Of a stretch of DNA of 64,000 nt, positions 10,035 to 17,179 are shown in pieces. A program made the position numbers and the translations under genes. The notes under the pieces are model-generated. The model was not told the DNA's origin, did not search any database, and saw nothing but the letters and a program-made list of their open reading frames with translations. Numbering within the stretch: the first letter of the stretch is position 1; every line of letters starts with the position of its first letter. The DNA comes from Candidatus Accumulibacter regalis (GTDB lineage Bacteria; Pseudomonadota; Gammaproteobacteria; Burkholderiales; Rhodocyclaceae), in NCBI GenBank assembly GCA_000585075.1, contig JEMY01000044.1:1-64000 (forward strand), given 5' to 3'.

Positions 10035-10420
10035 AGCCGGACGATTCGGGCGGTCGGCAGCGCAATGTCCTGGGTGGCTTGCTCGGCTCGTGCAGCGAAA
10101 AGCCGATGACCGGTTTCTTTCGCGACGGCTGTTGCAACACCGGTGAAGAGGATTTCGGCAGCCATACTGTCTGCATCCTGGCTACCGCCGAGTTTCTGGA
10201 GTTCTCGCGGGCGCGCGGCAACGACCTGTCGACGCCGCGGCCGGAGTTCGGATTTGCCGGACTCCAGCCCGGCGACCGCTGGTGTCTTTGCGCGGCACGC
10301 TGGCGCGAAGCGCTGCTTGCCGGCAAGGCGCCGCGGGTCGTTCTCAATGCCACCAACGAAGCCGCACTGCTGATTGTCAGCCTCGACGATCTCAAGCGTC
10401 ATGCCATCGACCTGAATTGA
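10031..10420 (+). CDS. DUF2237 family protein
   Basis: A 129-residue cytosolic protein of the DUF2237 family, whose function is unknown. Family blocks are NVLGGLLGSCSEKPMTGFFR, DGCC, DFGSHTVC, GNDLSTPRPEFGFAGL and the cysteine-rich GDRWCLCAARW. Several conserved cysteines could bind metal or serve redox roles, which is an inference. It overlaps iscX by four bases, so it is probably co-transcribed with the isc operon, but there is no evidence that it acts in cluster assembly. Confidence 0.9.
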   Translation: MKPDDSGGRQRNVLGGLLGSCSEKPMTGFFRDGCCNTGEEDFGSHTVCILATAEFLEFSRARGNDLSTPRPEFGFAGLQPGDRWCLCAARWREALLAGKAPRVVLNATNEAALLIVSLDDLKRHAIDLN

Positions 10421-10465
10421 CCTGCCGACCCGGCGGCCGGTTGGCGACGATTTGCTCGCCAGCGC

Positions 10466-10954
10466 TCAGTGTTGCATCCTGGTGGCGGGCGCAGTGCCGG
10501 GGTCGGCGTCGATGACCGTCTGCGGTTTTCGGACCGGTGCGTCGATCCTGCTGCTGTCGCCGTCGTCGAAGCTCAGGGTCAGCGGGACCGTGTCGCCTTC
10601 CTGCAGTGGCTGCCGCAGGTCGATCAGCATCACGTGGTAGCTGCCGGGCTTGAGTTCGGTGTGCACGCCCGCCTTGAGTTCGATCTCGGTTACCTGCCGC
10701 ATGCGCATGACGCCGTGGTCGTTGCTGTGGCTGTGCAGTTCGACCGACCGCGCCACCGGGCTTTCGACCCTGAGCAGCTTGCGGTCGCTGTTGCCGGTGT
10801 TGCGGATGGTCATGAAGGCCGCCGTGTTGGCGGTGCCGGGTGGGCTCAGGCGCACGTACGGGGCAACGACCGTGAGGTCGCTGGGCGCTGCGCGGGTGGA
10901 CAGCGGCAGCGCCAGTGCAGCGGCGAGCGCAATCAGGGTCGGATGAAGACGCAT
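10466..10954 (-). CDS. Periplasmic copper chaperone PCu(A)C
   Basis: A 162-residue exported protein of the PCu(A)C (DUF461) family, which binds Cu(I) and delivers it to CuA sites, often together with Sco. A Sec signal peptide covers about residues 1-22 (LIALAAALALPLSTRAAP). The methionine/histidine copper motif is present: MTIRNTGNSDR, VELHSHSNDHGVMRM, and GSYHVML near the C-terminus. A GAAAGGAG ribosome binding site precedes the start. It is last in a minus-strand copper gene set next to nosZ, so it may serve NosZ CuA maturation or a terminal oxidase. Confidence 0.92.
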   Translation of the reverse strand: MRLHPTLIALAAALALPLSTRAAPSDLTVVAPYVRLSPPGTANTAAFMTIRNTGNSDRKLLRVESPVARSVELHSHSNDHGVMRMRQVTEIELKAGVHTELKPGSYHVMLIDLRQPLQEGDTVPLTLSFDDGDSSRIDAPVRKPQTVIDADPGTAPATRMQH

Positions 10955-10976
10955 GGTTGTGAACTGCTCCTTTCGT

Positions 10977-11655
10977 TCAGGAAGAGGCTGAGGCGTTGAA
11001 GTCGGTAAAGCGGCCGGGTGGGATCGCCTTGCGCTTCACCTTGGGGCCGGCGAGGCCAGCTACTGCCGTAATGGCAACCAAGGCATCTGCGATGCCCGCG
11101 TCGCGTGCGGCACGGGTGCCCCGCCAACCGTCCTTGTGGATCGACGATGCCGGTTGCCGAAGTGCGGTCGATGCTGTCGTGCCCCTTGGCGTTCGCTTGC
11201 TGCCGTCGATAGCCGGCGCCGCACTGTGCCCGGTGACGGCGGCGCTCTGGGCCGCGCTGCCGCTCAGGCCGATGATCGCCGGGTCGAAAAACGCACCTCG
11301 TCTCGCAGGGGCGCAACCGTGTCACGCTCGCGGCCGACCGAGATGAAGATTCCCCGCACGCGCTCACGCTCGCCCGCGAGGTCGGGCGGACATCCGGGTA
11401 TGAAGTGTAGCCGAAGTAGATCAAGAGCACTTTTCCACGATAGTCGGCCGGCGCTACCGGCCATTCCGGCCTCGCCAGCTTGAAGTCTTGTCCCGCTGAG
11501 CCCGCCACTGGCGGAAGCTGGAGGTGTTTGCGGCATGAAGCCCACCAGCGTTGACGGCAGCGGGCTCCACAAAGCGTCGACGAACATCCGGGCGGCGCCG
11601 GGAACGACCGCCAGGCACATCAACAGCAGGGGCGTTTTCGTCGCTCGTGCCGCCG
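10977..11655 (-). pseudogene. Decayed SCO1/SenC copper chaperone gene
   Basis: Sco-like segments occur in order but in three different frames. First comes a hydrophobic N-terminus (LLLMCLAVVPGAAR). Next is DYRGKVLLIYFGYTSYPDV, then GIFISVGRERDTVAPLRDEV, then AIIGLSGSAAQSAAVTG, and finally a tail RFTDFNASASS before a stop. At least two frameshifts and a missing stretch after the copper motif separate them. The CPDVC copper site of Sco reads YPDVR, so both cysteines are lost. It lies between PCu(A)C and a small membrane protein, where a functional sco would be expected. Confidence 0.8.
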
Positions 11656-11658
11656 GCT

Positions 11659-12120
11659 CTAGTGGCCGCTGAGGAAGCGGAATGGCACGGCTACCAGCGA
11701 CTGACCGGTATCGACCAGGACGGTGGCATCCCATTCCATGGCCCCGGTGATGCATACCGGCAGGCTGGCCTGGCCGGTGAATCGGCCGCCGGGCTGCTTC
11801 TCGAGCAGTGGTCGGTTGTAGCCCATCTTCATGTCTGTGCCGGCGAAATCCACTTCGACCTTGCGCACTTCGCTACCCTTGAAGGACGCTTGCAGGTGCA
11901 GTGGCTGAAGGGCGGGGATGGGCCGGGGCTCGATCGAGAATTCGAGCTGGGATCCGTCGGGCAGCGTCGCCACGCAGCGCTGCTGGTCGAGCTTGCAGTT
12001 CGACAGCGGCAGGGTGATATCCGTTTTCGGACCGAACAGCGGCGCCAGCTTGTAGCCGATGACGCCGAGGACGGCGAGCGCTAGCAGGATGGCGGCGTCA
12101 AGCAGCAGGTTCTTGGTCAT
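11659..12120 (-). CDS. Small membrane-anchored protein with FixH/YtkA-like domain
   Basis: A 153-residue protein with one N-terminal transmembrane segment (AAILLALAVLGVIGYKLAPL) and a periplasmic beta-rich domain. The part around DFAGTDMKMGYNRPLLEK and GQASLPVCITGAMEWD resembles FixH/YtkA-like domains found with copper and cytochrome maturation genes. Two cysteines (SNCKLDQQRC) may form a disulfide. A longer in-frame start exists upstream, but that extension is arginine-rich and has no signal, so MTKNLL at 12120 is preferred. It heads the minus-strand copper gene set and is divergent from nosZ. The exact role is unknown. Confidence 0.7.
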   Translation of the reverse strand: MTKNLLLDAAILLALAVLGVIGYKLAPLFGPKTDITLPLSNCKLDQQRCVATLPDGSQLEFSIEPRPIPALQPLHLQASFKGSEVRKVEVDFAGTDMKMGYNRPLLEKQPGGRFTGQASLPVCITGAMEWDATVLVDTGQSLVAVPFRFLSGH

Positions 12121-12274
12121 CCAGCGGGCGTCTGGTCGGTTGGCGGTTGAGTCTTGGTATCGTCGGCGTGGATCCTTTCCCGGACGCTTCCGGGCGATCG
12201 GAGGGGCGGGAGGAGCACGTTCCGCAGACGAATCGGCGTGGCTGCACCGGTGGATAGGGGCAGCTTGGCGAAAC

Positions 12275-12316
12275 TTGATGCACCTCAAATTATCGCGCAC
12301 CGCTTGTGCCCACAAT
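12275..12316 (+). promoter_or_regulatory. FNR/Dnr-type promoter upstream of nosZ
   Basis: The box TTGATGCACCTCAA (12275-12288) matches the FNR/Anr/Dnr consensus TTGAT-N4-ATCAA in all but one position. A -10-like CACAAT follows at 12311-12316, 22 bases after the box. A start seven bases beyond would place the box centre at about -41.5, the class II activator position. It lies 115 bases before the nosZ ATG. Confidence 0.7.
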
Positions 12317-12403
12317 GTGCGGCATATTGCCGCAGTCGCGTCACCGGGCGTGGCAATCGAAAATGGTGCGGGTGGCCGCCGATTGATCAAAGGGAGAGCA
12401 AAA

Positions 12404-14701
12404 ATGAAATTCCGAACGAAGCAAGCCGCGTCGATGCTGCTCGCAGCAGGATTCGGCTGCGCAGCGGTCGGCAGTGCCTACGCTGCCGAATCACTGCAGG
12501 ACGTGATGAAGCGCCGGAACCTGTCGCAGCAGGATCTGCTGGCGGCGTCCAAGACCTACGTGCCGACCGGCAAGCGCGACGAGTTCGTTGCCTTTTCGTC
12601 CGGCGGCCAGTCCGGGCAGGTCATTGTCTACGGCATTCCGTCGATGCGCATCCTCAAGTACATCGGCGTGTTCACGCCGGAGCCCTGGCAGGGCTACGGT
12701 TTCGACGAAAGCTCGAAGGCGGTTCTCGCGCAAGGGAAGATAGACGGCAAGGACATCACCTGGGGCGATACCCACCACCCGGCGATGTCGGAGACCCAGG
12801 GCCAGTACGACGGGCAGTTCCTGTTCATCAACGACAAGGCCAACCCGCGCCTGGCGGTGATCGACCTGCGTGACTTCGAGACCAAGCAGATCGTGGTCAA
12901 TCCGATCTACAAGTCCGAACACGGTGGCGCTTTCGTAACCCCGAATACCGAGTACGTGATCGAGGCCGCGCAGTACGCGACACCGCTCGAGAACAAGAAA
13001 TTCTACCCGCTCGAAGAGTTCAACGAGAAGTACCGTGGCGGCGTCACCTACTGGAAGTTCGACCGCAAGGAAGGCCGGATCGACCCGAAGAAGTCGTTCT
13101 CGGTCGAATTGCCACCGTACAGCCAGGACCTGTCGGACGCCGGTAAAGGGCCATCAGACGGCTGGTCCTTCACCAATTCCTTCTGTACCGAGCGTTACGT
13201 CGGCGGTATCGAGAAAGGCCGGCCGCCCTATGAAGCGGGTTGCTCGGCCAAGGATACCGACTACATGCACGTGATCAACTGGAAGAAGGCGGCCGAGCTG
13301 GTCGCCGCCGGCAGGGCCAAGAAGATCAACGGCCACGACGTGCTGATGCTGGACACCTCGATCAAGGAAGGGGTTGTCTTCCTGGTTCCGGAACCGAAGT
13401 CGCCGCACGGTGTTGATGTCACGCCGGACGGCAAGTTCATAACCGTTTCCGGCAAACTCGACACGCACGTTTCGGTTTATTCGTTCGAGAAGATCCAGGC
13501 CGCGATCAAGGCCGGAAAGTTCGAATCGAAAGACCCCTACGGCCTGCCGGTGATCAACATGAAGGATGCGCTGCACACCCAGGTTCAACTGGGTCTCGGC
13601 CCGCTGCATACCCAGTACGACGCCAAGCCGTGCGTGGCCTATACCTCGTTGTACGTCGATTCGCAAGTGGCCAAGTGGAACTACTGCGAAGGCAAGGTGC
13701 TCGACAAGATCAGCGTGCACTACAACATTGGTCACCTGATGACCATGGAAGGCGATTCCATGGATCCCAAGGGCCGCTACCTGGTGGCGCTGAACAAGCT
13801 GTCGATCGACCGTTTTGCTCCCGTCGGTCCGCTGCATCCGCAGAACCACCAGTTGATCGACATCAGCGATGACAAGATGCAGCTGCTCTACGACATGCCG
13901 CTGCCGCTGGGCGAGCCGCATTACGTGGTGGCCATCGAAGCGAGCAAGCTGAAGCCTGGCGTCCGTTACAAGGTCGGTACCGACAGCCGCACCGACAAGA
14001 AGCACGCCGGTGCCGTCCGGGCAGGCGAGGAGAAAACCGTCCGCACCGGCAACAAGGTTGAAGTCTTCGGTACGCTGATCCGTTCGCACATCACGCCGGA
14101 AACGATCGAGGCGGAAGTTGGCGACGAGATCATCATCAACCTGACCAACCTTGAGCGCGCGCAGGACGAAACGCACGGCTTTGCGGTGTCGACCTACAAC
14201 GTGCATGCGTCGATCGAGCCGGGCAAGACCGTGCAGGTCAAGTTCAAGGCTGACAAGGAAGGCGTCTATCCGTACTACTGCACGGAGTTCTGCTCGGCGC
14301 TGCACCTCGAGATGCAGGGTTATCTGCTGGTCAAGCCGAAAGGCTGGAAGCCGACCAAGACCGCGATGTCTGCCGGAACCAACTACAGCGAAGCGGATTA
14401 CAAGGCCCAGCTGAAGAAGGTTGTCGATACGCAGGCGGTGATCGACTCGGTGGTTGGCTACATCACCGGCGTCAATTACAAGGACTTCCCGGATGTCGTC
14501 GCGATGATGGACGACGCCGTCGATCAGCTGGGCAAGATCAAGGATGCCAAGGCCAAGGCTGACGAGGCTGCTGGCAAGAAGGACTGGAACAACGCCACGC
14601 TGTGGACCGAGCAAATCTGGCAGTACCAGGTCAAGGCGGCCGATCTCGGCCTGCGTGCCAAGACCTATCTTGAGCAGAACGGTGCCAAGAAGGCCAAGTA
14701 G
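12404..14701 (+). CDS. nosZ: Nitrous oxide reductase NosZ, clade II (Sec-dependent)
   Basis: A 765-residue periplasmic enzyme that reduces N2O to N2. The signal peptide (MKFRTKQAASMLLAAGFGCA, ending about residue 27) lacks a twin-arginine motif, which marks clade II NosZ. A seven-bladed propeller with the CuZ histidines follows, for example GDTHHPAMSET and SEHGGAF. The CuA cupredoxin motif CTEFCSALHLEM is intact near residue 627. After CuA there is an unusually long helical tail of about 120 residues rich in lysine, alanine and aspartate. Upstream in-frame sequence from 12059 is not protein-like, and AGGGAGAG precedes the ATG at 12404. Confidence 0.97.
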   Translation: MKFRTKQAASMLLAAGFGCAAVGSAYAAESLQDVMKRRNLSQQDLLAASKTYVPTGKRDEFVAFSSGGQSGQVIVYGIPSMRILKYIGVFTPEPWQGYGFDESSKAVLAQGKIDGKDITWGDTHHPAMSETQGQYDGQFLFINDKANPRLAVIDLRDFETKQIVVNPIYKSEHGGAFVTPNTEYVIEAAQYATPLENKKFYPLEEFNEKYRGGVTYWKFDRKEGRIDPKKSFSVELPPYSQDLSDAGKGPSDGWSFTNSFCTERYVGGIEKGRPPYEAGCSAKDTDYMHVINWKKAAELVAAGRAKKINGHDVLMLDTSIKEGVVFLVPEPKSPHGVDVTPDGKFITVSGKLDTHVSVYSFEKIQAAIKAGKFESKDPYGLPVINMKDALHTQVQLGLGPLHTQYDAKPCVAYTSLYVDSQVAKWNYCEGKVLDKISVHYNIGHLMTMEGDSMDPKGRYLVALNKLSIDRFAPVGPLHPQNHQLIDISDDKMQLLYDMPLPLGEPHYVVAIEASKLKPGVRYKVGTDSRTDKKHAGAVRAGEEKTVRTGNKVEVFGTLIRSHITPETIEAEVGDEIIINLTNLERAQDETHGFAVSTYNVHASIEPGKTVQVKFKADKEGVYPYYCTEFCSALHLEMQGYLLVKPKGWKPTKTAMSAGTNYSEADYKAQLKKVVDTQAVIDSVVGYITGVNYKDFPDVVAMMDDAVDQLGKIKDAKAKADEAAGKKDWNNATLWTEQIWQYQVKAADLGLRAKTYLEQNGAKKAK

Positions 14702-14740
14702 GTCGGGCAGGTCGCGTTGATCTGACTCAAGGCAACTCAG

Positions 14741-14774
14741 CGGGGAGCGGAGTTACTCTGTTCCCCGTTTTCTT
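14741..14774 (+). terminator. Intrinsic terminator after nosZ
   Basis: A 12-bp stem (CGGGGAGCGGAG paired with CTCTGTTCCCCG, including two G-T pairs) with loop TTA is followed directly by TTTTCTT. It lies 40 bases after the nosZ stop and before the monoheme cytochrome gene. It should stop or reduce read-through from nosZ into the rest of the cluster. Confidence 0.85.
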
Positions 14775-14792
14775 ATGCGAAAAGGAATGACC

Positions 14793-15107
14793 ATGAAGAA
14801 GCTGATGGCTGTAGTGGCGATGGCGACGCTGGCGGCCTCGCCGGTACTGGCGGCTGATGACGGCGCCAAGCTGTATGCGGAGAAGACCTGCGGCGCGTGT
14901 CACGGGCCGACGGGCAACAAGACCCTGATGCCCGACTACCCGAAAATCGCCGGACAGAACGCCAAGTATCTCGAAAGACAGATGCTCGACATCAAGAGCG
15001 GGGCGCGGGCGAACGGCAACTCGGCGGCGATGAAAGGTGTGATGCCGCTGGTCAGCGACGAGCAGATCAAGGTCCTGGCCGAATATCTCTCGAAGCTCAA
15101 GCCCTGA
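14793..15107 (+). CDS. Monoheme cytochrome c of the nos cluster
   Basis: A 104-residue periplasmic class I cytochrome c. The signal peptide is cleaved near ASPVLAADD. The heme motif is CGACH, and the likely axial methionine lies in KGVMPLVSD. It is the small cytochrome that follows nosZ in clade II clusters such as that of Dechloromonas, where it probably passes electrons to NosZ. Start 14793 is chosen because AAAGGA sits seven bases upstream. The in-frame ATGs at 14775 and 14787 are less well placed. Confidence 0.93.
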   Translation: MKKLMAVVAMATLAASPVLAADDGAKLYAEKTCGACHGPTGNKTLMPDYPKIAGQNAKYLERQMLDIKSGARANGNSAAMKGVMPLVSDEQIKVLAEYLSKLKP

Positions 15108-15181
15108 GTCCTGCCGCCACAACGTCGCCTGCGGGTCGAATCGCGCGCTGACGGGGCGCGGGTTTCGGTTGCAGGCGTGAC

Positions 15182-15223
15182 TTGATTAGTATCAACGCCA
15201 AACGTCTGGCTGCTTGGTAGATT
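15182..15223 (+). promoter_or_regulatory. Perfect FNR/Dnr box and -10 element upstream of the diheme cytochrome gene
   Basis: TTGATTAGTATCAA (15182-15195) is an exact TTGAT-N4-ATCAA palindrome. TAGATT at 15218-15223 lies 22 bases further on, the same spacing as in the nosZ promoter, and fits a class II activated start near 15230. The downstream ATG is at 15261. Confidence 0.85.
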
Positions 15224-15260
15224 GGCAGCTGTGGATTCTCAAATACGAGGGAGTGAGCAA

Positions 15261-15992
15261 ATGAAGAAACTGATTCTGGCCGTTTCGCTGGCGATGGTCG
15301 CGGCGGGTGCTGCGCATGCCGGACCGCCACCACCCAAGGCGCACGGCATCGAGGACAAGACCTACAAGTGGAACGCCCAGGAGGGCGAGAAAATTGAGGC
15401 CTTGAAGCTCAAGGGCGACAAGACGCGCGGCGAGGAGGGCTACGAGGTCTGCGGCGCCTGCCACCTGCCGTCCGGCGCCGGTCGTCCCGACGGCACCTTC
15501 CCGCAGCTGGCCGGTCAGCACACCACCGTGCTGATCAAGCAGATGGCCGACATCCGTGCCGGTCTGCGCGACAACCCGACGATGTACCCCTTTGCCGCGA
15601 CGCTGATCGATCCGCAGGAACTGGCGGACGTGGCAGTGTACATCGAATCGCTGTGCATCCCGACCGAGCACGGCAAGTACGAGGGTCCGGATGCTGCAAC
15701 ACAGCTGGCCACCGGCAAGGGCCTTTACGAGAAGGAATGCAAGGAGTGTCACGGTACGAACGGCGAGGGTGTCAAGGACAAGTTTTACCCGGTGATCGCC
15801 GGCCAGCACTACAAGTACCTGCTGCGCCAGATGACCGAAATCCGCGACGGTCACCGCCGAAACGCCAACCCGGACATGGTCAAGGTCATCAAGAAGTATG
15901 ACGACAAGCAACTGGTCGCCATTTCGGCCTATCAGTCCAGCTTGGTCATGCCGGGCAACATGTGCAAACCGAAGGCCGCGGCCAAGAAGTAG
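15261..15992 (+). CDS. Diheme cytochrome c of the nos cluster
   Basis: A 243-residue periplasmic cytochrome c4-like protein with two heme sites, CGACH (about residue 67) and CKECH (about residue 163). Two class I domains are arranged in tandem, each with a PQLAGQH or VIAGQHYKYL segment after the heme. The Sec signal peptide ends at AAHAGPPPP. In clade II nos clusters this protein is thought to carry electrons from the quinol pool to NosZ. It has its own FNR-type promoter, suggesting expression partly independent of nosZ. The ATG at 15261 follows GAGGGAGTGAG. Confidence 0.93.
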   Translation: MKKLILAVSLAMVAAGAAHAGPPPPKAHGIEDKTYKWNAQEGEKIEALKLKGDKTRGEEGYEVCGACHLPSGAGRPDGTFPQLAGQHTTVLIKQMADIRAGLRDNPTMYPFAATLIDPQELADVAVYIESLCIPTEHGKYEGPDAATQLATGKGLYEKECKECHGTNGEGVKDKFYPVIAGQHYKYLLRQMTEIRDGHRRNANPDMVKVIKKYDDKQLVAISAYQSSLVMPGNMCKPKAAAKK

Positions 15993-16037
15993 CAAGCAAG
16001 GCTTCGCCAAGCAGTAAGGAGCGCGTTCTGTCGCTGC

Positions 16038-16071
16038 CAAAGCCCGTCCGCAGGTCCTGTGGCGGGCTTTG
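16038..16071 (+). terminator. Strong hairpin between the cytochrome genes and nosB
   Basis: CAAAGCCCG and CGGGCTTTG form a perfect 9-bp stem. The interior CCGCAG/CTGTGG extends it by six pairs after one bulged T. No clear T-run follows, so termination may be partial. An AT-rich stretch just downstream (16079-16103) may hold a promoter for nosB and later genes. Confidence 0.6.
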
Positions 16072-16186
16072 CTTCCCGAAAATATAAGTAATGAATAATA
16101 TTCTGCAGACCGCCGCTGCACGGCAAGGATCGACACCGGCGTCGCCGCTAGCGCACGGTACAAGCGCTCTGAACGAGGATTGAACA

Positions 16187-17176
16187 ATGTCAGCCGCAGC
16201 ACCCAGCAAGCAGAATTTGGTCGTCGCCGCGCTTACCGCGCTGGCCACGGCTTTGATGATCGCCGCTTTCTTTGCCCCGATCTGGTGGGTCTCCCTGACC
16301 GCACCGAACTATCCACCCGACGCCTTCCCCGACGGCATTCGCATCCATTTCCACTTCGACGGGGTCTACAACGGCTGCAAGGCGGCGGGCAAGGGGACGC
16401 GTATGGATAGCGAGATCATCCAGAAAGAGCTTGCGCACGACGACGAGCGCTACAACCCGATCACCGACAAGAACAAGGACGTCAACAAGGGTGCTCAAGG
16501 CCTCGACTGCGTACACGAAATGAACACCATCAACCACTACGTGGGGATGTTCCCGATCGCCACCGGCGCGCCGGTCGAGAAGCCGCTGGCCAAGTTCTTC
16601 TTCGCCTTCTTCACGGTGATGCTCGTGGGCTTCATGGTGCCGCGCCGCAAGCCGCGCTTGCTGGTGCTCGCTGCCGGCTTTGCTGCGGTCGCCGCATGGA
16701 TCATTGTCGACCAGTACGTACTCGGCGGTCTGGAAGCGCACGTCGCGCACTACGTCAGCGAAACGGCGACTTTCTTCAACGAGCCCGAGAAGATCCAGGG
16801 ATGGGGCGAAAACGTGACCACCATCACGCATGTGGTGATCGCCGGCACGCTGCTGGCGATGCTGGTGGTCCTCGCCGGCGTCGCTCGCCTGCCCAGTTTT
16901 TCGCTGCTGCTGGCGTTGATTCCGGCGCTGTTGCCGGTCTTCTTTCTCATCACCTACGCCGGCTGGCTGTGGTTCTTCGGCCACAACATGCATCCCTGGG
17001 GAGCTTTCACGGTCAAGCCCTTCATGCCGACCGTCTTCGGCGAGGGCAAGGTCGCGCAGTTCTCGACCTACTCGTATCCGTATTGGGGCTACGGGCTGCT
17101 GCTGGGCGTCATGGTCTGCCTCTTGCTCGCCCTGCTGATCCGGCGCAAGCAGATGCGCGAGGGCTCCGCGGAGTAG
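16187..17176 (+). CDS. nosB: Clade II nos cluster membrane protein NosB
   Basis: A 329-residue inner-membrane protein. TM1 lies at about residues 12-35 (AALTALATALMIAAFFAPIW). A loop of about 90 residues follows, then four or five more helices to the C-terminus. It matches the NosB position and topology of clade II clusters, between the cytochromes and nosD. Its biochemical role is unsettled: it has been proposed to take part in electron supply to NosZ. The stop lies three bases before the nosD start. Confidence 0.85.
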   Translation: MSAAAPSKQNLVVAALTALATALMIAAFFAPIWWVSLTAPNYPPDAFPDGIRIHFHFDGVYNGCKAAGKGTRMDSEIIQKELAHDDERYNPITDKNKDVNKGAQGLDCVHEMNTINHYVGMFPIATGAPVEKPLAKFFFAFFTVMLVGFMVPRRKPRLLVLAAGFAAVAAWIIVDQYVLGGLEAHVAHYVSETATFFNEPEKIQGWGENVTTITHVVIAGTLLAMLVVLAGVARLPSFSLLLALIPALLPVFFLITYAGWLWFFGHNMHPWGAFTVKPFMPTVFGEGKVAQFSTYSYPYWGYGLLLGVMVCLLLALLIRRKQMREGSAE

Positions 17177-17179
17177 CCG

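Noticed and set aside
10442-10461. TGGCGA/TCGCCA hairpin between DUF2237 and PCu(A)C genes as a terminator
   Set aside because: The stem is only 6 bp with an 8-base loop and no T-run on either strand, too weak to call.
12059-12403. In-frame 115-codon extension of nosZ
   Set aside because: The extension is arginine/serine-rich, overlaps the divergent membrane protein gene and the FNR-type promoter, and would bury the signal peptide.
13154-14614. 486-codon minus-strand frame opposite nosZ
   Set aside because: It is a shadow of nosZ with no family similarity and no ribosome binding site.
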